From assembly GCF_036323735.1 (NCBI RefSeq), contig NC_086031.1, positions 35,460,225 to 35,524,224 of the forward strand: 64,000 nucleotides of DNA, in the 5' to 3' direction. Made by a program: the position numbers and the translations under genes. This DNA is from Rattus norvegicus. Lineage: Eukaryota > Chordata > Mammalia > Rodentia > Muridae. Positions 22,222 through 34,173 of the stretch are shown in pieces; the first letter of the stretch is position 1; each line of letters starts with the position of its first letter. Below the pieces are notes generated by a model that did no database searches, was not told the origin of the DNA, and was given only the letters and a program-made list of their open reading frames with translations.

Positions 22222-25200
22222 CTAATAGCCACTTATCAATGAGTGCATACCATGTATGTCTTTCTGTGAGTGGGTTAGCTCACTCAGGATGATATTTTCC
22301 AGTTCCAACCATTTGCCTACGAATTTCATAAACTCGTTGTTTTTGATAGCTGAGTAATATTCCATTGTGTAGATGTACCACATTTTCTGTATCCATTCCT
22401 CTGTTGAAGGGCATCTGGGTTCTTTCCATTTTCTGGCTATTATAAATAAGGCTGCGATGAACATAGTGGAGCACGTGTCTCTTTTATATGTTGAGGCATC
22501 TTTTGGGTATATGCTCAAGAGAGGTATAGCTGGATCCTCAGGCAGTTCAATGTCCAATTTTCTGAGGAACCTCCAGACTGATTTCCAGAATGGTTTTACC
22601 AGTCTGCAACCCCACCAACAATGGAGGAGTGTTCCTCTTTCTCCACATCCTCGCCAGCATCTGCTGTCACCTGAGTTTTTGATCTTAGCCAATCGCACTG
22701 GTGTGAGGTGAAATCTCAGGGTTGTTTTGATTTGCATTTCCCTTATGACTAAAGATGTTGAACATTTCTTTAGGTGTTTCTCAGCCATTCGGCATTCCTC
22801 AGCTGTGAATTCTTTGTTTAGCTCTGAACCCAATTTTTTAATAGGGTTATTTGTTTCCCTGCGGTCTAACTTCTTGAGTTCTTTGTATATTTTGGATATA
22901 AGGCCTCTATCTGTTGTAGGATTGGTAAAGATCTTTTCCCAATCTGTTGGTTGCCGTCCTGTCCTAACCACAGTGTCCTTGCCTTACAGAAGCTTTGCAG
23001 TTTTATGAGATCCCATTTGTCGATTCTTGATCTTAGAGCATAAGCCATTGGTGTTTTGTTCAGGAAATTTTTTCCAGTGCCCATGTGTTCCAGATGCTTC
23101 CCTAGTTTTTCTTCTATTAGTTTGAGTGTGTCTGGTTTGATGTGGAGGTCCTTGATCCACTTGGACTTAAGCTTTGTACAGTGTGATAAGCATGGATCGA
23201 TCTGCATTCTTCTACATGTTGCCCTCCAGTTGAACCAGCACCATTTGCTGAAAATGCTATCTTTTTTCCATTGGATGGTTTTGGCTCCTTTGTCAAAAAT
23301 CAAGTGACCATAGGTGTGTGGGTTCATTTCTGGGTCTTCAATTCTATTCCATTGGTCTATCTGTCTGTCTCTGTACCAATACCATGCAGTTTTTATCACT
23401 ATTGCTCTGTACTACTGCTTGAGTTCAGGGATAGTGATTCCCCCTGAAGTCCTTTTATTGTTGAGGATAGCTTTAGCTATCCTGGGTTTTTTGTTATTCC
23501 AGATGAATTTGCAAATTGTTCTGTCTAACTCTTTGAAGAATTGGATTGGTATTTTGATGGGGATTGCATTGAATCTGTAGATTGCTTTTGGTAAAATGGC
23601 CATTTTTACTATATTAATCCTGCCAATCCATGAGCATGGGAGATCTTTCCATCTTCTGAGGTCTTCTTCAATTTCTTTCCTCAGTGTCTTGAAGTTCTTA
23701 TTGTACAGATCTTTTACTTGCTTGGTTAAAGTCACACCGAGGTACTTTATATTATTTGGGTCTATTATGAAGGGTGTCGTTTCCCTAATTTCTTTCTCGG
23801 CTTGTTTCTCTTTTGTATAGAGGAAGGCAACTGATTTATTTGAGTTAATTTTATACCCAGCCACTTTGCTGAAGTTGTTTATCAGCTTTAGTAGTTCTCT
23901 GGTGGAACTTTTGGGATCACTTAAATATACTATCATGTCATCTGCAAATAGTGATATTTTGACCTCTTCTTTTCCGATCTGTATCCCTTTGATCTCCTTT
24001 TGTTGTCTGATTGCTCTGGCTAGAACTTCAAGAACTATATTGAATAAGTAGGGAGAGAGTGGGCAGCCTTGTCTAGTCCCTGATTTTAGTGGAATTGCTT
24101 CAAGTTTCTCTCCATTTAGTTTAATGTTAGCAACTGGTTTGCTGTATATGGCTTTTACTATGTTTAGGTATGGGCCTTGAATTCCTATTCTTTCCAGGAC
24201 TTTTATCATGAAGGGGTGTTGAATTTTGTCAAATGCTTTCTCAGCATCTAATGAAATGATCATGTGGTTCTGTTCTTTCAGTTTGTTTATATAATGGATC
24301 ACGTTGATGGTTTTCCGTATATTAAACCATCCCTGCATGCCTGGGATGAAGCCTACTTGATCATGGTGGATGATTGTTTTGATGTGCTCTTGAATTCGGT
24401 TTGCCAGAATTTTATTGAGTATTTTTGCGTCGATATTCATAAGGGAAATTGGTCTGAAGTTCTCTTTCTTTGTTGTGTCTTTGTGTGGTTTAGGTATAAG
24501 AGTAATTGTGGCTTCGTAGAAGGAATTCGGTAGGGCTCCATCTGTTTCAATTTTGTGGAATAGTTTGGATAATATTGGTATGAGGTCTTCTATGAAGGTT
24601 TGATAGAATTCTGCACTAAACCCGTCTGGACCTGGGCTCTTTTTGGTTGGGAGACCTTTAATGACTGCTTCTATTTCCTTAGGAGTTATGGGGTTGTTTA
24701 ACTGGTTCATCTGTTCCTGATTTAACTTCGGTACCTGGTATCTGTCTAGGAAATTGTCCATTTCCTGAAGATTTTCAAATTTTGTTGAATATAGGTTTTT
24801 ATAGTAAGATCTGATGATTTTTTGAATTTCCTCCGAATCTGTAGTTATGTCTCCCTTTTCATTTCTGATTTTGTTAATTTGGACGCACTCTCTGTGTCCT
24901 CTCGTTAGTCTGGCTAAGGGTTTATCAATCTTGTTGATTTTCTCAAAGAACCAACTTCTGGTTCTGTTGATTCTTTCTATGGTCCTTTTTGTTTCTACTT
25001 GGTTGATTTCAGCTCTGAGTTTCATTATTTCCTGCCTTCTACTCCTCCTGGGTGTATTTGCTTCTTTTTGTTCTAGAGCTTTTAGGTGTGCTGTCAAGCT
25101 GCTGACATATGCTCTTTCCTGTTTCTTTCTGCAGGCACTCAGTGCTATGCGTTTTCCTCTTAGCACAGCTTTCATTGTGTCCCATAAGTTTGGGTATGTT

Positions 25201-26048
25201 GTACCTTCATTTTCATTAAATTCTAAAAAGTTTTTAATTTCTTTCTTTATTTCTTCCTTGACCAGGTTATCATTGAGTAGAGCATTGTTCAATTTCCAAG
25301 TATATGTGGACATTCTTCCTTGATTGTTATTGAAGACCAGTTTTAGGCCGTGGTGGTCCGATAGCACGCATGGGATTATTTCTATCTTTCTGTACCTGTT
25401 GAGGCCCGTTTTTTGACCAATTATATGGTCAATTTTGGAGAAAGTACCATGAGGAGCTGAGAAGAAGGTATATCCTTTTGCTTTAGGATAGAATGTTCTA
25501 TAAATATCCGTTAGGTCCATTTGGCTCATGACTTCTCTTAGTCTGTCTACATCTCTGTTTAATTTCTGTTTCCATGATCTGTCCATTGATGAGAGTGGGG
25601 TGTTGAAATCTCCCACTATTATTGTGTGAGGTGCAATGTGTGTTTTGAGCTTTAGTAAGGTTTCTTTTACATATGTAGGTGTCCTTGTATTTGGGGCATA
25701 GATATTTAGGATTGAGAGTTCATCTTGGTTGATTTTTCCTTTGATGAATATGAAGTGTCCTTCCTTATCTTTTTTGATGACTTTTAGTCGAAAATTGATT
25801 TTATTTGATATTAGAATGGCTACTCCAGCTTGCTTCTTCTGACCATTTGCTTGGAAAGTTGTTTTCCAGCCTTTCACTCTGAGGTAGTGTCTGTCTTTGT
25901 CTCTGAGGTGTGTTACCTCTAGGCAGCAGAATGCAGGGTCCTCGTTGCATATCCAGTTTGTTAATCTATTTCTTTTTATTGGGGAGTTGAGGCCATTGAT
26001 GTTGAGAGATATTAAGGAATAGTGGTTATTGCTTCCCGTTATATTCAT
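22222..26048 (-). pseudogene. L1 ORF2 (endonuclease / reverse transcriptase), copy B
   Basis: The frame runs from ATG at 26048 through the endonuclease (about residues 1-240), a linker, and the reverse-transcriptase domain with FADDMIVYL. It meets TAG at 23414-23412 (codon 879 of roughly 1275). The frame then continues into the C-terminal region, breaks by a 1-nt loss near 22980 (GGCAAAGG reads GGCAAGG), and finishes with a Cys-rich segment (C-x3-C-x7-H-x4-C) and SLISGY. In the endonuclease, LQETHL reads LEVTHL, so the metal-binding Glu (human Glu43 equivalent, residue 45 here) is Val. The Asn, GDFN and SDHH motifs are intact. Non-functional for several independent reasons. Confidence 0.95.
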
Positions 26049-26062
26049 ATTTGGATGTGAGG

Positions 26063-27181
26063 TTATGTTTGTGTGCTTTCATTCTCTTTGTTTTGTTGCC
26101 AAGACGATTGGTTTCTTGCTTCTTCTAGGGTATAGCTTGCCTCCTTATGTTGGGCTTTACCATTTATTATCCTTTGTAGTGCTGGATTTGTAGAAAGATA
26201 TTGTGTAAATTTGGTTTTGTCATGGAATATCTTGGTTTCTCCATCTATGTTAATTGAGAGTTTTGCTGGATACAGTAACCTGGGCTGGCATTTGTGTTCT
26301 CTTAGGGTCTGTATAACATCAGTCCAGGATCTTCTGGCCTTCATAGTTTCTGGCGAGAAGTCTGGTGTGATTCTGATAGGTCTCCTTTTATATGTTACTT
26401 GACCTTTTTCCCTTACTGCTTTTAATATTCTTTCTTTATTTTGTGCGTTTGGTGTTTTGACAATTATGTGACGGGAGGTGTTTCTTTTCTGGTCCAATCT
26501 ATTTGGAGTTCTGTAGGCTTCTTGTATGTCTATGGGTATCTCTTTTTTTAGGTTAGGGAAGTTTTCTTCTATGATTTTGTTGAAGATGTTTATTGGTCCT
26601 TTGAGCTGGGAGTCTTCACTCTCTTCTATACCAATTATCCTTAGGTTTGATCTTCTCATTGAGTCCTGGATTTCCTGTATGCTTTGGACCAGTAGCTTTT
26701 TCCGCTTTACATTATCTTTGACAGTTGAGTCAATGATTTCTATGGAATCTTCTGCTCCTGAGATTCTCTCTTCCATCTCTTGTATTCTGTTGGTGAAGCT
26801 TGTATCTACAGCTCCTTGTCTCTTCTTTTGGTTTTCTATATCCAGGGTTGTTTCCATGTGTTCTTTCTTGATTGCTTCTATTTCCATTTTTAATTCCTTC
26901 AACTGTTTGATTGTGTTTTCCTGGAATTCTTTCAGGGATTTTTGCGATTCCTCTCTGTAGGCTTCTACTTGTTTATTAATGTTTTCCTGTGTTTCCCTAA
27001 GTGTGTTCATGTCTTTCTTGAAGTCCTCCAGCATCATGATCAAATATGATTTTGAAAGTAGATCTTGCTTTTCTGGTGTGTTTGGATATTCCATGTTTGT
27101 TTTGGTGGGAGAATTGGGCTCCGATGATGGCATGTAGTCTTGGTTTCTGTTGCTTGGGTTCCTGCGCTTGCCTCTCGCCAT
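26063..27181 (-). CDS. L1 ORF1 protein, copy B (C-terminally extended)
   Basis: An open frame of 372 codons with the same layout as copy A: basic N-terminus, coiled coil, RRM-like core, and C-terminal domain with RRSWTDVIQTLREHKCQPR. The codon that is TAA after EEARN in copies A and C is CAA here, adding 15 residues (QSSWQQNKENESTQT). That narrows the ORF1-ORF2 gap from 59 nt to 14 nt. One core residue differs (YKRRPIRI against YKGRPIRI). Confidence 0.9.
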   Translation of the reverse strand: MARGKRRNPSNRNQDYMPSSEPNSPTKTNMEYPNTPEKQDLLSKSYLIMMLEDFKKDMNTLRETQENINKQVEAYREESQKSLKEFQENTIKQLKELKMEIEAIKKEHMETTLDIENQKKRQGAVDTSFTNRIQEMEERISGAEDSIEIIDSTVKDNVKRKKLLVQSIQEIQDSMRRSNLRIIGIEESEDSQLKGPINIFNKIIEENFPNLKKEIPIDIQEAYRTPNRLDQKRNTSRHIIVKTPNAQNKERILKAVREKGQVTYKRRPIRITPDFSPETMKARRSWTDVIQTLREHKCQPRLLYPAKLSINIDGETKIFHDKTKFTQYLSTNPALQRIINGKAQHKEASYTLEEARNQSSWQQNKENESTQT

Positions 27182-27959
27182 CAGATTACCTCTAGTGTTA
27201 CTTTGTTCTGCTATTTCTGACAGTGGCTAGACTGTCCTATAAGCCTGTGTGTCAGGAGTGCTGTAGACCTGTTTTCCTCTCTTTCAGTCAGTTATGGGGA
27301 CAGAGTGTTCTGCTTTCGGGCGTGTAGTTTTTCCTCTCTACAGGTCTTCAGCTGTTCCTGTGGGCCTGTGTCTTGAGTTCACCAGGCAGCTTTCTTGCAG
27401 CAGAAAATTTGGTCTTACCTGTGGTCCCGAGGCTCAAGTTTGCTCGCGGGGTGCTGCCCAAGGGCTCTCTGCAGCGGCAGCAACCAGGAAGACCTGTGCC
27501 GCCCCTTCCGGGAGCTTCAGTGCACCAGGGTTCCAGATGGTCTTTGGCTTTTTCCTCTGGTGTCCGAGATGTGTGTGCACTGAGCAGTCTCTTCTGGTTT
27601 CCCAGGCTTGTCTGCCTCTCTGAAGGTTTAGCTCTCCCTCTCACGGGATTTGGGTGCAGAGAACTGTTTATCCGGTCTGTTTCCTTCAGGGTCCGGCGGT
27701 GTCTCTGGCAGGGGTCCTGCCGCTCCTGGGCCCTCCCCCACGGGAGCCCAGAGGCCTTATACAGTTTCCCCTTGGGCCAGGGATGTGAGCAGGGGTGAGC
27801 AGTGTTGGTGGTCTCTTCTGCTCTGCAGCCTCAGGAGTGCCCACCTTACCAGGCGGTTGGGTCTCTCTCTCACCGTGTCTGGGAGCAGAGAGCTGCTGCG
27901 GGCTGGGATCCTCGGGTGTGGGACTTCCGGTAAACACAGAACGTGCCCGGTCCTAGAGC
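27182..27959 (-). promoter_or_regulatory. L1 copy B 5' UTR, first unit truncated
   Basis: GC-rich and CpG-rich. It holds the complete second unit (antisense 'gctcgcggggtgctgccc' at about 27440) and only part of the first, so the outermost copy of the shared start block is lost. One sense-strand splice-donor-like CAG/GTAAGA remains (GT at 27418-27417). Confidence 0.7.
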
Positions 27960-28058
27960 CCATGTGTGGCTTTCATGTGTGTGCTGATGATCTGAACTCA
28001 GGTTCTCATGCTTGTTTGACAGGTACTGTGCTAACTGAGCCATGTTTCTGGCCTCAGC
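27960..28058 (-). repeat. B4-type SINE, part 2
   Basis: This continues the B4 copy after the second TSD: 'gatctgaactcaggttctca', then 'ctgagccatgtttctggcct', the complement of the tRNA-like head. Confidence 0.7.
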
Positions 28059-28827
28059 TTAATTTTCTTAGGGAGACCTAATCTAATTTAAGAGAAGATT
28101 ATACTTAAAGTCATTGAAACACTAATTCCATAGCTGTGTAATTGTACCTCGGTAACAAAACCCCAATCTCACTTAGAATTGTATGAGTCTTTATTTCCTG
28201 GTGGAAGGTGAAGGAGGAGGCGGGAGATTCAAAGCGAGGAGGCAGAGGATCTGTGAAAAGAAGTGGATTTTCTCTGATGTCTAAGCCACTAATTATGTCA
28301 AGCAAAGTTGGCTTCTGTTTGTAATTCAGGTTTTAGGTATTTGCATTGAGAAATGCTGTTGGTGGAGTTGTGAGCAGAAGGAAGGGGGACATTGCAAACT
28401 ATTGCTGGCTGTGAGGCATCCGAGTGGTAGTTTTGCTTGTAAGGGACAGATGATCAAGGTATAGCACTTGGACTACTCCGTTCAGCCAGTGCAGGAGTGG
28501 CAGTAATGACAAACATGGAAGCTGAAGATATTAAGGACACCAGTGTGGCAAGATGTTTGATTTTATGTCATAACGACTACTTTGTGTTTGCCAACAGGAT
28601 CAGGAGCTCTCTTCCACTGCCTTCATAGGATGCTGACCTTCAGATTTGCTCTAGTAATATAAACCTCAGGAAAGGAGTAAACTCATTCCATTCTGTCAAT
28701 ATGCACACATTTTGTTTATCTATCCATCTGCTGATAGACATTTAGAACGACTGCACTCTTTTGCTCTTAGGAGAGATGCTATGTAAATGTTTGTGTACAA
28801 GTCTTTGTGTCTTATGTAAAATTATTC
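28059..28827. other. Unassigned sequence with an old antisense L1 trace
   Basis: No gene is seen. About 28690-28810 ('ctatccatctgctgataga' and following) resembles antisense ORF2 of an ancient mammalian L1, strongly decayed. Confidence 0.4.
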
Positions 28828-29005
28828 CTGGGGAGACATGAACAAGCATTTACTTATGCCAAACAGGGCATTTGACAACAGACCCCAGAAATGGTTGCAC
28901 CAAAGTCCAACTTGGTGAACCAATGAAATTTTTGCATTACTTACAGGAAAATAGGTGTAAGAGTTACCTACAGGAGAATGGGTGACTCAAAGGTTGACAT
29001 AAGAC
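28828..29005 (+). repeat. Unnamed rodent repeat, copy 1
   Basis: It shares ordered blocks with 30127-30440: 'ctggggagacatgaacaa', 'gatgatagacca'-like, 'cttggtgaaccaatga'-like, 'acaggagaatgggtgactca'-like. It is probably a fragment of an LTR or ERV-internal repeat; I cannot name the family. Confidence 0.5.
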
Positions 29006-29009
29006 ATCT

Positions 29010-29220
29010 CTCTTCACCTTGCCTTTGAGACAGGGTTTTTTCACTGATCCTGGAGTGTGTCAGTTATACTGGATGGCTGGCAAGCCTCAGGGATTTTTCT
29101 ACTGCCTCTTCGGTAGTGCTGGGAATACAGACATGGATCATACACTCTGGGGCTTGGACTCAGGTCCTTATGCTTGAGTGGTGAGCATTTTTGCAACTGC
29201 ACTGTATCCTAGTCCCTCAG
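29010..29220 (-). repeat. B4-type SINE
   Basis: Antisense: 'tttgagacagggttttttca', 'gtagtgctgggaatacagac' and 'tggactcaggtccttatgct'. Diverged. Confidence 0.7.
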
Positions 29221-30126
29221 TTTCATGCTTCCAGATGGGCCTAATTTCAGCATAAATGGAAGCTGCCTCCATTGCTCTATATTCCTGCTCCTTTACTGAG
29301 AATGTGTTTTCCACAACTAATGGGACATGAATCCTGATCTTAGGCCCCAGGGAAGCAAGGTGCCCACACTCAAGCCTTCCCTCTGTTTTCAATTAGGAAG
29401 CAGTCATCTTTAAGATTGCTACACTCTACCTGCTGAAATGAATCATGATAATAATTAATCATAAATAAATTCACTGGCTCTATTTATAGGCTAATATGTT
29501 GCCCTTTCCCAATCATAGAAGCCTTAGGTTCACTAAGCATTTATTTTATTTTGGGGACTTGCTTAAGTAGCAACACTAACAGGGAATTGCCAGTGGGAGT
29601 CTGTGAGTGTGGCTGGTACTGTCTGCAAGGAAGAGAGGGAAGGGACCGTAAGGGAGCCCTCAGCATCTGCTATGTGTTAACTGCCATCTGCCATCTCCCA
29701 AACTCACATTGGAGATCACTCTCTAATGTGTGGAATTAAGAGGGTGCAGAATTACCCCAACTGTAGAAGTGGGACCATTAGATGACGAGAGTACATAAAG
29801 TTGTCTGAGAGGTGCCTCCCATGACAGAATCTCGGTAACCATGTAAAAGGAAGGAGGGCTTATTTTGGTTTGTATATGCTGCAGTGACTTGGTGCTCTTT
29901 CAGCATGAAGGTCACCCACAGAGGCAGCGCTTAGCCAGCACAAACCAATCAGAACTCCATTCTTCACAAGTTACCCAGTCTGGGATGTTTTATTATATAC
30001 ATCTGAAAATAGGCTAATGAATAGAACATTTTTTCTGAATCACCTCTTTTCTTACTATCCTTACCTGCTGGGAAGCCAATTTCTTCCTCCTTGGTATCCT
30101 CAGTTAACACATGTCCTGTGGCTTTC
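29221..30126. other. Unassigned sequence
   Basis: No gene is seen. About 29840-29960 ('gggcttattttggtttgtat' and following) may be antisense LTR sequence, but too decayed to name. Confidence 0.4.
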
Positions 30127-30440
30127 TCTGGGGAGACATGAACAAACTCCTGCTCACCCACATAAGGCACTGATGATAGACCAAAGAAATGAGTCCACAC
30201 AAGGCTAGCTTAGTGAACAGGTGAGTTGATTGGAGTTATTTAGAGGAGTGTGAGTGAGAGTTTTTTTAAAATTAGTTTTATTTTTATTTTATGTTTTACA
30301 GAAGCTTGGGTGATTCAAAGGCACAGTACCAAAAGTCCATGTAGCCTGGATGATGATTCAGGAAAGCCAAACCCCTGGAGTTCCTTCCATAACTTGCAGG
30401 CAGCTCAGCATAAGAATCTTTTCTTACCAGCAGTCATTAT
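30127..30440 (+). repeat. Unnamed rodent repeat, copy 2
   Basis: A partner of 28828-29005 in the same orientation, about 1.3 kb away. Blocks appear in the same order, then continue into 'ggtgattcaaaggcacagta' and 'cccctggagttccttccata'. A short AT-rich insert (about 30262-30300) interrupts it. Confidence 0.5.
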
Positions 30441-31295
30441 CGTTTATATAACCTTAGGGCAGGGTCTTGTGACTTTCATAGGTTTTAGGAGCTTCCTGAG
30501 ACTTTAAGTTTTTTGTATTTCTTGGATCTCAGCAGAATGTTTCAATTTGAAAGAAATATGTACACAACAATACAACTGACTCTCTCTTTACCACACTGAC
30601 CACACTGCATCCTGGTTATTTGGTTCTCTGGATGTCTTCTCCTACTGGCTGCAAGTGTGTAGGGAGCAGAACCTTATTCACCTCTAAATCTTCAATGCCT
30701 ATCAGAGTGTCACCAAATGTCACCAAGAGGAACTCAAATGACACCTTCAATAAAAGCATTAACCATGGCTACCTCTTCTATACCATTTCTTTTAACACTG
30801 GCAGATCTGTGAATAACACTTGTACTGTTTAAGGTGAGATGCAATGTCTAGATTATTAATCAGTTGATTTTATCTGAAATAGTTAAAATTAAATAAAAAA
30901 AGACATCTCCAGAGGAGAGAAATCAAGCAGCAAGGGCAGGGATAAGAAATGGAAAGATGGTCAGTGTCTGGGAGAGGATAGATTTTGGGGTGAGGTCAAG
31001 ACATACTTGAGATAAACTTGTGGGATCTAAGGGCAAAGAAGACTGGCTACCTTTCCCTAGTAGGTCTTCTTATCAGGAGGCAAGATCCATAGGGCAGGGA
31101 TCTTAGATGCTCAATAGGGAATAGCACCTGGAGATCCAGGGAGTCCCAGGGAACTAGGCATGGCTGGAGGCAACAGATATCTTCTAAATATACACAGGGG
31201 ATCCAGGAAGTAAAGGCATGGCAGCACATCCGAGCTTGAAGACTGAAGACCAATTTAAAGACCGATCAGTTGGAATCAGTATTGTTCATTCTTTA
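30441..31295. other. Unassigned sequence
   Basis: No gene or named repeat is recognised. It ends in an A/T-rich stretch near 31300. Confidence 0.4.
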
Positions 31296-31530
31296 TTTTT
31301 ATCATTTTTTATGTTTTATTTATTTATTCCTTAGGTTATGTGTATGGATGTTTGCCTGAATGTGCTCCTGTGTTCACCATATGTATGCTGGTGCCTACAG
31401 AGGCGAGGAGAGAGTGTCCGATCTCCTGGAACTGGAGTTCTAGACAGTTGTAGTCAGGTTCTGGGAACCAAACCTGGCTCTTCTTTAAGGTCCTCTGTCT
31501 TACCCACTAAGCCATCTCTCCTGAAAGATG
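31296..31530 (-). repeat. B3/B2-type SINE
   Basis: Antisense: T-rich start, 'ctggtgcctacagaggcgag', 'tctcctggaactggagttct', 'ggttctgggaaccaaacctg', 'acccactaagccatctctcc' (complement of the tRNA-like head). Confidence 0.8.
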
Positions 31531-31682
31531 AAAAAATAAAAAATAGAATTGTTCATCAAATCCTGTAGCATACGGAGTAAAAACTATGAAACTGGATTAT
31601 ATTTAAAAATATTTCAATTTTCATTGAATACACAGGTCAACTTCAGGCTAGAAGTTTATGCTTGTAAAAACTGAAAACACAG

Positions 31683-31905
31683 GCTGGGGAGATAGCTCGG
31701 TTGGCCAAGTGCTTGCTACATAAATATGAGGACCTAAGATTGCATCTACAGTACTCACCTAAAACGTTGGACACGGTAGTGGGGATCTGTAATCTGGGAT
31801 GGTGGAGGCAGGAGGATTCCTAGGGCTTGATAGGAGTCAGCTGACCAAATCAGTGTATGCTATAAGACCCCATCTCAAAGAATAAGGTGGAGCTCTGGTG
31901 CCCTC
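31683..31905 (+). repeat. B4-type SINE
   Basis: Head 'ggctggggagatagctcggt', middle 'gatggtggaggcaggaggat', end 'ccccatctcaaagaataagg'. Reasonably complete. Confidence 0.78.
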
Positions 31906-32374
31906 AGGCTGCTAGGCATTAGCCATGGTTTTCCTGAGGGAGCCAAGGCAATAGCTAGAGACCTTGGTGGCAATGATGCCTTGACAAGCTTCAAACTCAC
32001 CTGGACTCACCAATATCCATTGGCCTCAACCTCCCTAGTGCTGAGATTTTGGCTAGGGGTATAGGCTCCCCTTCTGAACACACTGGAGATAGAGACAGGC
32101 CCTCCCTTCCACTAAGCACACATCTACCATCAAGTGACACCCCGGAGCTCTGTTCTATTTTTATCTGTTATTGAGTATTATATCATTATATTTCGTTCTG
32201 ATTTCCTTTTCTTAGCAATAAAAATCTGTTCTCCCCACCCCACCCCCCCGGTTTTGGTTTGGTTTGGTTTGGTTTGTTTAAGAGGTAGAGGGCAACTAAG
32301 AAAGACACGTTTTTTGTTCTCCACATAGACATTGAAGGGACTCTGGCCAGTCTGAGTGGTGATCATGGCTCTGG
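31906..32374. other. Unassigned sequence
   Basis: No gene is seen. A GGTTT run (about 32250-32277) is the only simple feature. Confidence 0.4.
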
Positions 32375-32840
32375 CAGGCCTTGACCTCCTCCCGCATTCC
32401 CTCTACTTTGCTAAATTTGTTAGATTGCATTCCTAAAGCTAGCTACCAAGTTCTGTTGCCTTATTGGCCCCTTTCTCCTCCTGAGGTTGACTACCAAAGT
32501 CCAGCTATCAAAGTATTGAAGTCCAGCAATCAAAAGCCCCATTTTGCTCACCCAATTAACATGTCCAACTAAAACTAAACACCTCATTCTAACACCTGAT
32601 TCTCCTTTGTCCTTTTGTGAACCACCATTTGCCTATGTACCATGTCTGTCTCCTCTCTATCCAAAGACAGTCCTTTGTCCCACTCCAGGACAAAAACCAC
32701 TCCTACCACTTCCTTGATCCCTTCCCCTGTCCTCTGTCTCCTGTCTTTGTCTCTTATTCTCTGTTTTCTGTCCCTCTGGGGCAAAGAAATCTCCTTTGTG
32801 CTGAGAACTCGGTCTTGGGGATCCTGAAATTATACTATTC
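32375..32840 (+). repeat. Unnamed LTR-like rodent repeat, + copy
   Basis: It shares ordered blocks with the reverse complement of 52085-52565: 'ggccttgacctcctcccgca', 'ttaacatgtccaacta'-like, 'cagtcctttgtcccactcca', 'ctctggggcaaagaaatctc' and 'cttggggatcctgaaa'. The pyrimidine-rich 3' half followed by an AATAAA-like element suggests an LTR. I cannot name the family with confidence. Confidence 0.55.
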
Positions 32841-33445
32841 CTTACAGATATGCATCTCTCTCCCTAATACAGAAACCATGGGAAACCCAGCAAATGAAAC
32901 TAGAATCGGCAATAAGAAAGATGTAAGAAATGTAGGCTAAGATTGGGTAGGGGTCTAGTGCACTCCAGGACCCAGGAAAGTCAGAGTCTAACCCCTGTGG
33001 TGTATACTGAAAGCCAATAATGACACAGAAACTGAGCATGGTAGATGGATTTGCCACCTGAGGATTTTTAAACCTTCAAACCAATACCTACGAGCATCTT
33101 ATAAGCATAACAGCATAGAACCAGGCATTTTCAACAGCAGCCGTCACACTGACAAAGAGGCCTACCCTGGTGCTGTCGTGGTGCAGATTTTGAAATTGCT
33201 GTTGCTGTAAAAACTGAAAACAGTGCCAAGCACTTACTTGCCTAGAGTTAGACAGGCAGCTGGAAAACTTTGCTTAATAAGTCTAATCATTAACTTTTCC
33301 CCCAGGGTATTCTCAGGCAGATTCAAGTGTGTTTGGAGAAATGGATGCTAACTTATACAGATAAACACCTGTATACTGCAGAAACACACAGTGAGTAATA
33401 GCCATGTGCAGACTTAAACGACAGAGTGCTTTTTCTCAGTCATCT
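32841..33445. other. Unassigned sequence
   Basis: No gene is seen. No recognisable SINE or LTR. Confidence 0.4.
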
Positions 33446-33635
33446 ATTATTTATTTATTATATCTATCCTTCTATCTGTATCTGTCTGTCTATCTCTATA
33501 TATCATCTGTCTGTCTGTCTATCTTTATCTATTATCCATCTCTCTATCATCCATCTCTCTCATCTGTATCTACCGATCATCTATCTACTGTTTATCTGTT
33601 ATTTATATTTACCTATCATCTATTCCTCTGTATAT
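33446..33635 (+). repeat. TATC/TCTG microsatellite region
   Basis: An imperfect TATC, TCTG and CATC mixture. The Tyr/Leu/Ser-rich open frames across it are repeat artefacts. Confidence 0.85.
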
Positions 33636-33891
33636 TTGTGATGCTCTGAGGACAGTATCCAGGGCATGACTAGCCCAGTACTTATAGAGTTGTGAGCTTA
33701 TGAGGAAGGTGATATTATCCACACAAAAGAGAACTGAAGAAGAGGATGTTTTAAGTACTTGAGGATGATGTCTACAAAGAAGTCAAATTTCCATACAAGT
33801 GTGCTTAACCACACCTACTCTTTCCTCACAGACAGTTATGGGGTGGATTTATTCATGTGCATTTTTCCACCAGTACTTGTTCAGCTCTGGG

Positions 33892-33939
<48 letters not shown>

Positions 33940-34107
33940 ATCCAGAGGTCAGTCTTGAGTGCCTCTCTACCTTATGTTTTAGGGTAATGGCCTCTGACAC
34001 TGAACCTGGAGCTTACCCATTCAACTACACTGGCTGGTCAGTAAGCCCTAGAATCCTCTTGTCTCTGCCACTTACAGTGCGGAAGTTATGGGTTCATACT
34101 GCAATGC

Positions 34108-34173
<66 letters not shown>

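Larger units (their letters stand above)
21499..27959 (-). mobile_element. LINE-1 copy B, nearly full length
   Basis: A rat-type L1 in antisense orientation with a perfect 15-bp TSD CCATGTGTGGCTTTC (21484-21498 and 27960-27974). Its 5' end lies inside the first 5'-UTR unit, so roughly 130-150 bp are missing compared with copy A. ORF1 is open (27181-26063). ORF2 is open for 878 codons (26048-23412) to the shared TAG, then open again until a single 1-nt deletion near 22980. It is the least decayed of the three, but its endonuclease has lost the catalytic Glu. Confidence 0.97.

Noticed and set aside
23056..26960. Many + strand open frames of 60-158 codons inside L1 copy B
   Set aside because: They are antisense shadows of ORF1 and ORF2. 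The same antisense frames appear in copies A and C.
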